64,000 nucleotides of DNA from Austropuccinia psidii (GCA_023105745.1 JALGQZ010000015.1:1247501-1311500); one strand, 5' to 3'; positions 24,906 through 38,148 are shown, counted from the stretch's first letter. Notes: generated by a model from the letters alone, not told the origin. Translations and numbers: made by a program.

Positions 24906-27900
24906 ATGACTGAAAAGAAATCAGAAACCAAAGAAATCAACATACCGATTCTTGATGGGACCAATTTCAGTCAATGGCACATATGCATGAAGATACATTT
25001 GAGATTGAAAGACCTACTTGACGTCTGCAAAAAAACACTCACTGAAGACGCGATAACTACAGTCAGAAATAAATGGAATAAAGCAAGCTATGAAGCTATT
25101 AGCATCATAACCTCTAGTATCAATGAAAGAGTCTTTCTAGAGGTAATCAACCCCAAAAACACTGAACACGCCAACTTACTTTGGTCAAAAATCAAGGAGC
25201 AATATGCCTCAGTTCGTTCGGTAAACAGGGGAAGGATATGGATGGATTGGCAAAGATGCTTCTACAATGGCAACTTACAATCCTACATTGATACTTGCAG
25301 GAAACTCCTTCTCGAACTCGAATCAGTCAGCATCAAAGTTCCGAATGCACTTCTTTTGTACTCCCTTCTTGGAAAACTAGCTGGAGACTTGAAACTTCAT
25401 CAGTTCATCGAATCACTTACCTCTAATGAAGAACTTATTGAGAAACCTGACCCCATACTTACCCGTCTCCAAGACTATGTCCATCTTTCTCTAAGTGAAT
25501 TACCAAAACCTCTTCCTAACTCCTCTGCGTCTGCACTTGTCTCTGCCTCAAATGATAATTTCAAGATTATTTATTACTGTACCAATGGAAAACACAACTT
25601 GAAAAATACCAGTCACAGGAAGGATCAATGCTGGGCAGAAAACCCTCACCTCAGACCAAATCAAAATAACAACAAGAAAAGAAAGACTGATTCAAGTGCC
25701 CATCTATCAATAGTCAAAGCTTTAATCACTATGGTTGACAGCCCACCAAAAGATCAAATATTGTTGGACTGTGGCGCAACACATCATATGTTCAATTCCC
25801 AAAAATTCTTCACCTCCTTAACCAACTCTGCTCCAATCGACGTCTCCACTTGAGACTCAATCAGCTCTTTAACAGACTTCGGAGTAGGAACCGCCAACCT
25901 AATCTGCAAAAACAAGGTTTTAACTCTGAGCGACTGCCTTTACATTCCAAATATCAAGTGCAATCTAATCAGTTTACTAGCATTGTTCAAAAACAAATTA
26001 ATCATCAATCAATGCAGAAATAAATTTGATCTTGAAACAAATGGAAAAGTAATTGCCAATGGAAGAATTGTAAACAGATTAATGTACATTGATTATACTC
26101 TACCAACAACTCACCTCACTACTAGCCAGGACAGCCTCTGGCACAACAGACTGGGCCATCCTGGCAAAGCAGTTCTTGAAAGGCTTGGACTCCCCACCTA
26201 CAAATCCAAATGCACAGTATGTGCACTCAACAAGGCACATAAACAACCATTTTCAAAAAGCTTTGAAGAAGCCAGAAACCCACTTGATTGCATTCACCTC
26301 GACGTAGTTGGCCCAATCCATCCAATCTCCATCTCTGGATTTCAATATTTTCTGACAATCGTAGATCAGGCAACATCTTTTAAAATAGTAAAATTTTTAA
26401 AAAAGAAATCCAATGCCTTTGAAGAATTCTGTTCATCAAAGAATTTTATGGAAAATCAGCAAAATAAAAAGGTTAAAAAGGTAGTATCAGATCGAGGAGG
26501 AGAGTTCCTGAACAAGGACTTCAATCAATTGGCCAAAGATTGTGGCTTCCTACACTTCTTCTCACCACCCAAAACCCCACAGCACAACGGGTTTGCTGAA
26601 AGGGCAAACAGAACAATACTCGACAAAACGAGATGCCTTTTGGGATCAAGTCATCTACCAAACAACTATTGGGCAGAAGCTGTCAACACAGCAGTACTCT
26701 TATCGAACCTATCACCCAACCAATCAACGGACATCTCATCGCCTCACCAACGTTGGACTGGATCAGCTCCAACAATTCACCGTCTTAAAACCTTTGGCTG
26801 CCAAGCCTTCATTACCTTACCCCGACATCATTGTTCATGGAAATTGGGTCCATCAGCAATTGAGGGCATTCTTCTTGGTTATGAAAACGGCAATACTTCG
26901 TATCGCATATTGCGCCTTAATGATCTAAAAGTAGCAGTCACGAAACACACCACGTTCAATGAAGAATGGTTTCCCGCGGTACAAAGGCACGAAGAGGAAG
27001 AACTGATCATTCCCATGCAAGAAACCTCTGCAGCCGTTGAGGAAGAATTCTCAGAAGAAACAAAGGAAGATTCAATGCAGTCAACCCTGGTAGATGAAAC
27101 CCAGGTGACTGAAAGTCAAGAGCTTCCTTCAGACACGGTAGATGAAGTGTATGATAGGAGATTCTCTTTGACAGAAAACTCCAATCACCCTACTGTTACC
27201 TGCATCAGAGTCATTGGTCCTTGTCATCCAACCATGATACGCTCTGAAATCGATCACATCAATATCTTACCCTACCCAAGAAGAGAAAATACTCACTTAA
27301 CAATGGTCAACAGGACCCCTTGCACTTACCAAGAGGCCCTGAAAGCTCCAGACAAGGACCTCTGGGTAGCTGCAATCAACAAAGAATTGAATGCAATGAA
27401 ACAACTCAAAGTATGGGACCTGGTACTGCGACAAAAGTCTTACAAAATGATAGGTACCACATGGGTGTTCAAAATCAAAAACAACCCATCGAATGGAACA
27501 AGTGAATTCAAGGCACGTTTATGCGCACAAGGTTTCTCTCAAACACAGGGAATAGATTACGGAAAAACATACGCGCCTACTGGAAGACTTAACTCACTCA
27601 GGGCACTAATTGCTTTTGCAGCAGTGCACAGCTTACAATTCCATCAGATTGACGTTAAGAGTGCATTTCTTAATGCCCCTCTGACCGAAGAAGTTTTTCT
27701 CAACATTCCACAAGGCCTGGATGCAAACAAGCAGACTCACTGCCTAAAGCTGAACAAAGCCATTTACGGTGTCAAGCAAGCCCCACTGGCTTGGTATAAA
27801 TGTCTTAACGACTGGCTGATCAGTGTGAAATTTGAACCTTGCATATTAGATCCTTGTGTATTTCACAGGTTGCTAGACCCACCGATCTGGTTGTATCTAC

Positions 27901-28916
27901 ACGTGGACAGCATTGGGATATTCAGCAAGAATGTGATGTTATTCAAGAAAGAGATAGCTACAAGATTTGAAATAAAGGATCTTGGAGAAGCGGATCTCAT
28001 GCTTGGAGTAAGAATTGAGCATGGAAACAACGCAATCACTCTGGACCAACAGCATTTCACCGAGTCACTCCTCAACCAGTATGGCATGACCAACTGTAAA
28101 CCAGCTTCTACACCCTTGGTTCCAAATGATCACCTCAGCCACGCCACAGACGAAGAAAAAGCCAAATTTGAAGTGTTAGGGGTAAACTTTTGCAGCGCTG
28201 TGGGTAGCATCAATTACCTCAGAAGCGCTACACGACCGGACCTTTCCTTTGCTGTAAGTACCTTGTCCCAATACCTAGAGAATCCCGGCATATGCCACTG
28301 GCAAGCCTTTCAACACGTACTTCGCTACCTAAAGGGGACTCAAGATGTTGGTATCACCTATCACAAAGGAGAAATAAGTGGCATCGTCTCATGGAGCAAT
28401 GCTGACTGGGGCAATTGTCGGGCAACATGCCAATCAGTCTCAGGTTTTCTCACCACATTTAATGGCTGCTTAATACTTTGGAAGACCAGGAAACAATCAT
28501 CCGTCTCCACCTCAACTTCAGAAGCCGAATACAAGGCACTTTGTGACTTAACATCTGAGCTTCTCTGGCTGAAGCAATGGTGCGTAGAAGCACGTCTGTT
28601 TGCTTGTGAGCTCCCAATCACCGTCTGGGATGACAACCAAAACTGCATCAATACCGCAAACAGTGATTGCAACTTCAACAACAAACAAATGAAGCATGTG
28701 GACATCCAGTTGCACTTCATCAAAGAGGTGGTTAAATCATCTGTGATCTCTCTCAAGTACACGCCATCTTCTGAAATGATGGCGGAATTCTTAACCAAGT
28801 CTGTCAACCACATAGTGCTAACGCGTGCTCTTAACACTTTGGGCATTTTGCGAATAGGAGTGAGGGGGGATGTGGAATTTCCTGACCCTAAACGTACTAG
28901 GTCAAAACCATACTGA
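24906..28916 (+). pseudogene. Copia Gag-Pol polyprotein with one in-frame TGA
   Basis: The polyprotein is in one frame from ATG 24906 (MTEKKSETKE; upstream codons lie in the LTR) to 28916, just inside the 3' LTR. Gag holds FSQWHICMKIHLRLKDLL and a partial zinc knuckle (CTNGKHN...H...C). Protease has LLDCGATHH (Asp near residue 288). Integrase has HNRLGHPGK, a Cys pair, and Asp 466, Asp 529 and Glu 565 (35 residues between the last two; HNGFAERANRT). RT has DVKSAFLNAPL, but the YVDD box reads HVDS (residues 999-1002). RNase H has ADWGNC and STSEAEYKAL. A TGA at 25851-25853 divides it between protease and integrase, in the same frame on both sides. The stop and the altered RT box suggest a recently dead copy. 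Confidence 0.93.
28854..28870 (+). other. Copia polypurine tract
   Basis: The purine run ataggagtgagggggga lies directly before the 3' LTR start TGTGGAA. This is the expected plus-strand priming site. Confidence 0.8.
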
Positions 28917-29433
28917 CCACTCCTGTCCCAAAACTTCCCTAATGGTTAATTAAAAAGTGCAATACCGCCACTAACCACTTTCTTACCTTTTAGGTACCGT
29001 GCATCATCCAATGATTCCACCTTGGGTCTACAATGAAGTTACATGATATAAACCTCCTCTGCGTCCAAAACCATGAGGAGGTTATACAGCAAACTCCTTC
29101 CTTCTTTATTTTCCTCCTTATAAGTTTACTCTCCTTAGCACGCCTGTGTTACTTTATTTTTATTATCATCATTTCTTTCTACTTAATCTTTCCTTAATAA
29201 ACTATTATTCGAAAGCGCAAAAGGTATAGTAAAAGCTTCCTTTTGTAATTGATGAACATCCCACTGACTCATACTCCAGTCAGTGCCATTAGTCTTTTAC
29301 TATTGTATTACTGTTGCATAGTATCTCTTATCGTTGTAACACTGCTCTTCACCTTCAGGTAAACTTGTCCTTTTAATGCCTTGCTTAAGTATCTTTGTTA
29401 ATGTAATCCACCTTCAGTTCTTAAATTTTATCA
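28871..29433 (+). repeat. Copia 3' LTR
   Basis: This LTR is a partner of 24280-24843. Its differences from the 5' LTR are mainly transitions. Three CpGs in one 25-bp stretch of the 5' LTR (near 24424-24445) read CA, TG and CA here. Confidence 0.93.
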
Positions 29434-32012
29434 AAAGGGACCCCAATGTTTACCACCTTTATGGTAAATCAAATTCTAACTTTAGAACTATACACCACAT
29501 CTTAATTTTACCAATTTTTTGGTAAGCTAAGTTATTTATGGTGTAGATTGACTTTAGTCAAACTTTTATAATGTGTAATAAAAATAAAAATAATCAAAAA
29601 TTCCCATTTTTACACTAAAATTTTATTTTGAGTTTGGTAGCACAACACATTGAATTTATAGCATAATACCCTATGGTATGATCCGGGATAAGATTGGCTG
29701 GAGAATCCCATGGTGAAATAAGAGTGTTACTTACATTTTTCATTTGAAAATTTAATCAACTAATCTTATATTTGAAGAAATTTTGAACTTGATTGTTGGT
29801 GATTTTAAATAAATATAACTTCCACTAGGGAATTTTTTGAATTTTTGAGGAGTTTAAGATCTTCCCCAGGGCTCACATTAAGACCCTTAAGCTGATTTTG
29901 GATAATTTTTATAATTTCTCCAGAGCAAACTAGTATTCTATGTCAAATTTCAGCTTAAATATGACCCAGAATAAAAGTAAACTACATTGTGATAGGTCTG
30001 GGACCCCCAATTCCCACAAACTCAAATTCAAGACAGCTGTTTGAAGAAAACTTAACTACTCTTTTAGACTATGTCAGAAGCTACTAAAAGGGTACCACTT
30101 TTACTCACAAAGTCAAAAATATTCAGCTTAGTAATTATCCAACTCAAAATATCATTGCTTCTACTGCCTTGAAAACATTTACAGAGCAAGAGACAGCCTA
30201 AAAATTTTGGATGTCTGGATGACTGCTCACTTCAACAAAGGTGCAAGCCCAATTCTGCAGAAAGAGGGAGCTGTCACAGGGGCTCTTGGAAATAAAAAGA
30301 GTGGTCTGGCACTGAGGAATCAGGAAAATCACTTGAAAGACTCACAAAGAATCAAAGAAATAAAAAAGAAAAATATATTTATTTAATATAAGAAGAGTGC
30401 AAGTGAAAAGTATGCAGAAATAATAAGAAGGAAGCCAATGGCCAACACCAAGCCAAGTGGGACCTTTATTAACTATCTAAACCTTTCAGAAAGTTGAGAA
30501 TGGAACTAGTAAAGTATATGACCACCAATACACGCTGACAGGCAAAGAAAGAGGTGCAAATGACTGACTTAGAAATATCAGTATCTAATTTCAAAAGGAA
30601 AATAAATGCAGTAGATTAATTGACTGGGGAAAAGTGCGCAGGAGATGAAAGAGTTGCTGTTATATGTGAAAATCTGGGACACAGATCCTAGAGGCTTGAG
30701 AATCCAACTGTATAATTTGTAAGAAGCCATGTTGACTGTTATGGGAAATACAGCTTGGAATTATTAGTAAATGAACTGGGTGCTTTGACCACCACAGTAT
30801 TTGTATTGAGTTTGCTGAAAAGGATCAATGCCATACCGATTTTATGAGTACAGTCTGTATGGATGAAATTAATTTTCTAAGGAGCCTTGAAGCTTTGAGA
30901 CTTTAAAATCTGATGTGAATTACTGCCTCTTCAAAATATCCTTGAAAATCCTTTACCAGTATTCCCTTGGGGGAATAATTCATAAATGAAAGAAACAATA
31001 ACTGAATGAGCCAGCTGATTGGTGTCTCCAAATGGCCTTCTTGTCATCCTACTTATTACCCTCCCCATATGATAAAGATGGTTGTACTTGAATACCTTCC
31101 TTCGAAAATGAGATTGAGGGTTTGCGAATTATTTAAGAAAAAGTATTTGTGTCCTGGAATTGGCTCCATTGGATTTCTGAGGAAAAATAGTGCATTATGA
31201 TGTATAACACCATATATTTCATTTGGGGTGTGCTTCGCCAAAGAGCTTGGCTCTCTTTGACCTCATTGATTTTAGGCAAAGAGGGGCCAGGGGTGTCCTG
31301 TGGACTGTATGGGGGCCAAATGGCCAACAAAGGCTATTTAGGTTAAAAATTAAATAATGAAAGGGGTTGGTCCAAGGGGGCATAGGACCCCTAGGGACAA
31401 GGATTATGAAAAAGGTCCCAAGGGCTCAATAGGACAGGACAAAGCCTGTGAGGCCATAACTGATGGTTTGGCCCAGAATGTCAATCAAAAGGTAAGTGTG
31501 GAAGATTGGTCATAAGGTGATAAATATGGTCAATTGGACATACAATTGTTATGACAAGAGATTGCCATAAGTCCAACCAGGGGGGGTATTGCGCATGGTT
31601 GTGAAAGTTCCCCCGCCTTGAGTGGCACGCTCCTGAGCAGCGAAAGAGGGTAAAGCCTTTTAATGCTTGTTAAAAGGATTGGGGAGAAAATCTTCATGTG
31701 TAACTGGTTTGAAACAAAATTGAAACTGATGTTGAAGTTGGCATATGACATAAGGATTAATTTGTCTTCTTTGACATGGGCTTTTTTACTTGACAATTTT
31801 TAAATTATTCATGTAGATTTTTCAAGAAAATTATATGAGCAAAAATTTGTGAAACAGAAGAAAGGAAACCAAATAAAAACAAATGAAGCTTGAGAAGTTT
31901 CCAATATTTATCACTGAGGTTGATAATTGATGTGAACTAGACAATGACCTGGAAAAGAACATTGATTCCAGGTGCCCACATTGTGGCCAATGTGATGCTT
32001 ACAGAAAAAAAG
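29434..32012. other. Non-coding LTR-like debris
   Basis: I see no gene. At 29437-29460 the sequence gggaccccaatgtttacc resembles a reversed primer site plus LTR start, and gagaatcccatggtgaaata (29700-29719) resembles the conserved LTR segment ggggaatccaatggtataat. This suggests an old minus-strand LTR that the copia element entered. The stretch 30000-31900 has short, mutually overlapping ORFs with no motif, and a slightly G+C-richer patch near 31560-31650. Confidence 0.4.
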
Positions 32013-33292
32013 TGTGAGCCTGTGAGATATGTATAACATACCCATAAGGCCACGAATGACATTTTATACAGTTGATTTAGCCATAAAAAGACTGATAGAG
32101 TGAATTTAAAATCAAAAATAACAAAAAAAATTACAACTTTATTTTTGATAAAAAAGCTTTAAATGTTATGTCATTTTTGGATTCTACACCAAAAATAACC
32201 TATGGTAGACCCATAGGGTATTATACCCAAAAAGGGCTATTTCTTATGTCATTAGAAGATTCAAGAATCTCACAGTACAATTACACAATTTTAATTTATT
32301 GAATTGTTAAATTTAAGGTTAAATAAGCTTAAAATTAGAGCTTCATAGTGTTTATGCAGACATACTAAAATTTTAGTTAAAATTTAGGTGTGGTATATAT
32401 TTACTGAATTAGCTAAGGATTTAGCATACAAGATGTAAATCCTGTGTGTGCTCAATACAAATGGATTTGAGGCCATAGTATTGCTTTAAATAAATAAGAT
32501 CTCAAACCACACAGAAAGGTGGGACAAAGAAAAAAAGCCAGTTAGAGCCAGGGTACCCAGCTTTTGGGATCTTCAAGTAATCAATTAAAGTTGTCCAGCT
32601 GTATTTGAGGATTTTTAATCTTATCTAGACTTTAAGCTTAGACTTGAATTGAATATTAAAGTTTAAACTGGTTTATCCCCAGTTTAGACAGGAATTCCAA
32701 GCTGAAAAAAGGAAAATCCCCATATGCAGACTTGGAATCAAGGTTCAAAAACTGTCAAAGATTAATTAAGCTGAAAAAGCTTAAATAAGTCAACAATTTG
32801 AAGTTATAAGGGTTAAAAGCTTATCAAAAGTTAATTTTTAGTGTTTATTTTTATTCTATGTGGAAAAAAGCAATAACTCAAAATAATATCTGACAGTACA
32901 ACTGCACCATTTAGTTTGTTTGAAATTATTAAATTTAAGCTAAATAAGCTTAAATTTAAAATTGAATAAGACTTATGCAAACTTACCAAACTTTTAGTGA
33001 AAATTGAGGTATGGTGGATATTTCCCAAATTGGCTAAGGATTTACCATAATGGATGTAGATCTGCAGTGTGCTCAATTTAAATTGATTTAAGTCCATTGT
33101 ATGGCTTTAAATAAAAAAAGGGCAAAATCCATGCAGAAAGGTGGGACAAAGGAAAAAAGCCAAATAGAGCCAGGCTAACCAGCTTTTGGGATCTGCAAGG
33201 ACTAAATTAAGGCTTTCCAGCTGTATTGGAAGATTTTCAACATTCTTTATACTTCAGGATTAGATTTTGATTGAACATTGAAGTTTAAGATG
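32013..33292 (+). repeat. Old plus-strand LTR fragment with internal 622-bp duplication
   Basis: It starts TGTGAGCCTGTGAGATATG, like the Gypsy LTR ends, and carries agccagggtacccagctttt (32547-32566), the hallmark of the LTR family at 19704. A second, diverged copy of the segment recurs about 622 bp later: acagtacaa at 32272 and 32893, and cagaaaggtgggacaaa at 32512 and 33134. It is followed by the LTR of the diverged Gypsy element. The ORF 32831-33097 is not convincing. Confidence 0.5.
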
Positions 33293-34716
33293 TGTCAGCC
33301 TGTGACTCAAAACCAGAGCACAAGCATGACAGCCAAAATACCATAAACCAATGGTATCGCCAGGATACCACCAAAACATGGATCTGAGCCATATTAGCTA
33401 AAAAGGTATCAAGAGAAAGAGGAAACTCACCGCTTTCCTAATATACAAGTCCCATCATCATAGGACAAAGAATAACAAAGTTATTCCTGCTCAACGTTGT
33501 TGCTAAACATAAACCTTAATTTTCACCTCTCATCTGAAAGACAGAGTGAGGGGCTTAACCCCATCAAATGAGTATCCAAAATGAAGCTCTAAGTCAGGGC
33601 TATCCAATGGTACCAGCCAAAACAAGCTAGCACCCGTATTACTGAAATTATGACCAAATTCAGGCCAAATAAGGGTGAACAAAACATTCACCTTTCATCT
33701 AACCTCTACAGTTTTAGTGTGAGATACCTAAAGTGGGGTCTTCTTGAAAAGAGCACAATCAGGGCTATCTAATGGTGTCATCCATTTCCTCATATCTCAA
33801 CTAGAACAAAGGTTATGGGGAAAACAAGCCCAATACAGCTTTTGGCTAAAACAAGCATATGTACAAAATATCTTCTACATGGGATAACTTTTCCATCTTG
33901 AATTATAACCATATAAAATAAGGTACCATTGTGTAAACCACACACAGGGCTACACACTGAAAAAATTTTAAGGTTGATATCTCAATAACTGACAAAGGTA
34001 TGGCTGTTTTAAGGGAAGAATCCCACATTCTGGCCAATACAGCCTTACCATGGGATAATATCCCATAACCATGATTATGAGGTGTCAAACAGACAACAAA
34101 GCATGTTTATACTTTAATACCTCATACGTCAGCCAATACTGGGGTCCCATACAGCTTCTGTACAGAATTTTACATGTCATACACGTCAGAAGAAGGCTAT
34201 GTGGTCCCCAGATGAAAATTTTCACCCTGTATTGGTGAAAACTGCCCAGATGTGGTTTTAAAACCACATATGAGCCCAATAAAGGCTATAGAGGCCTTTT
34301 GAAAACCACAAGCCTGTCTCAGAGAGTTAAAAATCTTCACTCCCTCTATGTGGAAAGGTCTAGTAGCCTTTTCACCCCATTTCAGGATAAAAGGAGGGCT
34401 TTTCAAAGCCAGAAAAGATTTCCAAATCCTGCTCTTGAATTACTACATAGTAAAACTGTCAAAAACAGTTATAGTCTTTGAAAATAGCCAGGTATAACTA
34501 TAATATTAATTATTGTCATCCAACAGGTCAAGCTGCACCCAGGGCTTATAACAGCGCTCACCATCACTATTTCATAATAGTAAAGCCCTTTCAATTTTTA
34601 TTATAAAACATTATTTTCTATTAATACCTTTATTTTAAATCCTTTATCATGTGTCACAGTCACAGTTAAAGTTGTAAATAGCCTAATAACTACATCTACA
34701 TAGACTCAACCTGACA
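33293..34716 (+). repeat. 5' LTR of Gypsy copy C
   Basis: The LTR begins TGTCAGCC and ends CTGACA, then TTTTGGGGGCCTGGCC, the primer site seen in the other Gypsy elements. At about 1.42 kb it is shorter than LTRs A and B. The ORFs on both strands at 33900-34480 overlap each other and show no motif. Confidence 0.7.
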
Positions 34717-34733
34717 TTTTGGGGGCCTGGCCG
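34717..34733 (+). other. Primer-binding site of Gypsy copy C
   Basis: The sequence TTTTGGGGGCCTGGCCG differs from copies A and B only by one extra T before TGG. Leader sequence without genes follows to about 35316. Confidence 0.7.
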
Positions 34734-35316
34734 TGTTTTAACCTTTTTTGGACCTTAAAAGTGAGTTTTTTCACTTATTTTCTCTATTTTTGACATTTTG
34801 TTTTATGTTTTTAGGCGTAATTTGTCTTGAATATATATATAGATTATATATTTCCTGGATTAATTGGTGTACACACCATTTTATACTCATATCATAAGAG
34901 TACCTTTCACGTGGCTAATAACCACAGGACCTTTATTTTTGTTGTGTTTTACATATAAAAACACTTTAAGCCACTAATACAGTCTTTTTTTGAATTAAAT
35001 AAAGACACCTCTTACTGTAAAACCAACAGTTGATGCGTGGTTGGGCATATTATTAATTCAATTACCCTCTTACATACCACTTTTTATCAGTTTATACTTG
35101 CTAATTACAAGTTATGCTGTGAGATATTGGTATAGAAACTGTATACCAAATATCAGTAATCTGTATTTCTGACGTGAAATCATTAATTCAATTACACTGT
35201 CATTATACAAGGGCATATTGTAGTAATATAAAAGCCCAGAGGCCATTCTTAGACATGCAAACATTATTTTAAGAAGTCTTAACTGACATTAAGCCCTTAT
35301 TTCCTGTTTGATTCAG

Positions 35317-36484
35317 TGGAAGATAACTTCATACCACTTGAAAGCCAGTCACAGGCCAACATACCAGTGACACCCTCACAACCAGAGGGTAGCAAAGGGA
35401 AAGGAAAGAGGCACAGTGAAAGCCTTATCACTGCAAAGAAGTGGACACCTATTGCCACCCAGAAGAGTTGAAAACCACAAAATTCTGCTTCAATACAAGG
35501 TAAACCAACCTTAACAGCTTGTACAGGGAAAATTACTATAATTAACCCAGTTGTAACCTCTAAAGGTAACTGGCCCAAATCAGCAGACAACCAATTTGTA
35601 CAAGGTACAGTCAAAGGTAGATACCCTAGGAACATAAAGTTTTTGACTGCTTTCAAACACTGACATTTCACCTGTATACCTCAAAGACCTTGGCTTTGAA
35701 AGGAACCAACCAGAGGACAGAGAAGGATTGTCCAGAACCAGAAGACCTGGAAGAGGAAACCTTGGACACAGTGGTGAATGGAAAAACAATGAGGGAGATA
35801 ATATCAACCTTGCCATTCACACTCCATTTCAAAAGGAACATCAAACCAGAGGACTGGAAAGACATGGATCAAGTTCTTCAGCTCCACCAACTCCTCAAAG
35901 ATTTATTTCAATGGAGCATGGACAACAAGAGGTTCAACCTGGCATCTCACTGGGCAGAACTTGGAGCAAGTTGCCAGAAGATCTGTCTCAAAAAGATAGA
36001 CTTCAAGGACCTTATGGTAATCACCAAAGGTTGGAATCCTACCAGGCAGTTCAGACTCCTGAAGCCAAGGGCAACCAGGATAAGGGAGAATCAAGCTACT
36101 CTCCAAGCTATAGAAGAACAGCTGACCCAGACAGGGCATACTCAGATTCCTTCAGGCTCACAAGGAGCAGGCTAAATCAGCTCTCCAGTGGCTTCACGCC
36201 ATTCAGAAACCAGAAGATCAGTGGCTAAGAGTCACCATTCTTCACAATTCCAGGAAGTTTCAAGGAGAAGACAAGGAAACAAGGGCAAAAAGAAGACCTC
36301 CTTCAACCAGCAGATCAGTGGCTAAGAGTCACCATTCTTCATAATTACAGGTTGTTTCCAGGAGAAGACAAGGACACAACGGAAAAAAGAAGACCTCCTT
36401 CAACCAGAGGAAGAGAGAGTCAGACCCAATGATCCAGAAGATGTTGGATTTGGTGAAAGAAGTGCACAAGAACCAGAAGTAGCT
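35317..36484 (+). pseudogene. Accessory frame of Gypsy copy C (overlaps gag 5' part)
   Basis: The first exon starts at 35317 after a gattcag acceptor, with residues EDNFIPLESQ, parallel to [10 protein letters not shown] in copy B. A donor AAG|GTAAAC at 35500 ends it in the same phase as in copy B. The main frame, 35703-36175, carries EDWKDMDQVLQLHQ and ITKGWNP, matching [10 protein letters not shown] and SNGWNP of copy B, then KPRATRIREN. It breaks at a TAA (36173) and continues, after a 97-bp tandem duplication, in the frame with GKKKTSF and SDPMIQKMLDLVKE, ending at 36484. The frame shift equals the remainder of 97 divided by 3, so the frame was continuous before the duplication. The acceptor of the second exon is not settled. 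Confidence 0.55.
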
Positions 36485-38148
36485 GTAAATAACTCGACTC
36501 AGTAGTCCCAGTAACAGAAATATTACCCCTACTCAGATTGAACATAATTTTGTCACACCTGAGAGTAAGTTAAACATTGATGCACTGTTGTTAAAAATGT
36601 CCCAATATGCTGAGCAAACTCAAAAGCAGTTTTCAGAGCTTTAAGCAAGCCATGAGAGGATGAAAAAATTAACAGCCTCCATGGATAGAATTGTTAAAAA
36701 CTCTTCAAGAAGGACATGCTCAAGTGAGCAAAGCCTCTGAAGAAACCAACAAAAGACTGAATATAGTCTTTAAAGAACAACACCGCAGAAGAAGGGACAA
36801 GGATTGTCTGGATCAAGATATAAACAAATTGTTTAATGTCTACCATCATATAAAGCCCCAACCACAAGGCCATGTTAAGGATAACCCATATCACCCAGAT
36901 GAAATAACACCAGATGCCATGCTGGTGAATAAGGCAAGATCTTCATCACAATACCAGGATGGGGATAATATGTCTTATTCTGAGAAGGAAGCATTGAAAC
37001 AGCTTCCTGAGGCCTCAAGCTGGCCCAAATTCTATGGAACAGGAGAATATGATCATATGGAACTCATAGATTATATTTAGGACTCTTCATTGATGTACCA
37101 AGCATACCAGATTACTGGATTACTGCTAGACTAAATACAGCCTTTAAAGGTCATGCTAGTATATGGTACACAGAAATGAAAGAAATCCATGGAAGAAGAA
37201 ACTGGCCATGGTGGAAGAGTCAAATCCTCCAAAAGTACAGTAATGATACTTGGATATGGAAAAAGACCATGTCATTTGACAATGACAAATACTCTGTGGA
37301 CAAAGATCCATATGAGTGGTGTCTTAGACAGTCTAAAAGACTTAAAGCCATTGATCCTCAGATGAACATCCAAATGAGGAATCACAAACTTCTAACACAA
37401 CTGCCAGGAGAACTAGAGCATGCATTAAAATGAATATGAAACCAAAATTGTAGTCTAAATGACATTGCTAATACCTTAAAAGACATAAGGAAAAGAACTA
37501 ATATAGGGAAATTAACCCCATCTAAGAGCAGTGGTTTCAAAGAGAAACAACCTTTCAAGGTAGAGTTTAAAGACAAACCCAAAGAAAGAGTGGCAGAAGT
37601 GGCAAAGAAGAGGAATTCTTGTCACAATTGTGGTTCAACAGACCACTATTCCAACAACTGTCCAAAGGCAAAGAAAAACGTCTATGCCATTGAGAAAGCT
37701 CCAGTAGAGGAGTCCCCAACAGAGGATTCTGACTCAGACTCCATGGGTGATGCCATTGGAGAACCATCTGATGATGACAAAGACCAAAGAGAAGAATTTC
37801 TAGTGGAATACCAAGAGGAAGCCCCACTAGAAACTCAGGACATACAGTTGGAAGCAGGGATGCCACAGAACACTGCCAACAAAAACTTGTGCAAACATAC
37901 ACAAGATGCACAAACATTCCTGGTTACAACAACCAAAGGGATGGCATATATACATGGAACAGCCACAAAGGTGACTTTCTGTATTAAAAATGCTCAACAT
38001 CCACTGATCATTGATAGTGGGGCACACTGCTCCATAGTGCCAGAAATTATCTGGATAACCACTTCCTAAATTGGGAAAAACAGCTCTTGCCCACCAAGGA
38101 AAAGAACTTTCAAAGTGCTTCAGGGAAGATGACTTCTATTAGGACAGT
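35665..38148 (+). pseudogene. Gag and protease N-part of Gypsy copy C
   Basis: Gag frame pieces are 35665-36228, about 36500-37080, 37081-37433 and 37434-38069. The expected initiator just before the accessory acceptor reads ATT at 35665. Features in order are an Arg/Ser-rich N-part (RTRRPGRG), helical Asn/Lys segments, the core GEYDHMELIDYI then IWYTEMKEIHGRRNWPWW, the zinc knuckle CHNCGSTDHYSNNC (37620-37661), an acidic linker, and the protease motif LIIDSGAHCSIV. Stops occur at 36226 and 37078 and after LEHALK near 37431, and a frameshift follows the protease motif near 38040. The tail continues across copy B at 48854 (VIKDIITPDRKGN). Confidence 0.85.
36216..36409 (+). repeat. 97-bp tandem duplication inside copy C gag
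   Basis: Two successive copies begin gatcagtggctaagagtcac at 36216 and 36313. They share cattcttca, aggagaagacaagga and gaagacctccttcaaccag. The length is not a multiple of three, so downstream frames shift. Confidence 0.8.

Larger units (their letters stand above)
24280..29433 (+). mobile_element. Near-intact Ty1/copia LTR retrotransposon
   Basis: This 5.15-kb element has LTRs of 564 and 563 bp (24280-24843, 28871-29433) and a perfect 5-bp target duplication AAAGG (24275-24279, 29434-29438). Domain order is Gag, protease, integrase, reverse transcriptase, RNase H, which defines Copia (integrase before RT). It keeps many CpG dinucleotides, unlike the surrounding Gypsy DNA, so it arrived recently. 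The LTRs differ at roughly 15-20 sites by eye. A single stop interrupts the polyprotein. Confidence 0.96.

Noticed and set aside
31006..31330. Cluster of short ORFs on both strands
   Set aside because: Mutually overlapping shadows without start context, introns or motif.
31560..31660. G+C-richer patch as a possible tRNA or rRNA fragment
   Set aside because: I could not fold a cloverleaf or recognise conserved rRNA words.
33900..34480. Overlapping ORFs on both strands
   Set aside because: They lie in the LTR of copy C, overlap each other and show no motif.
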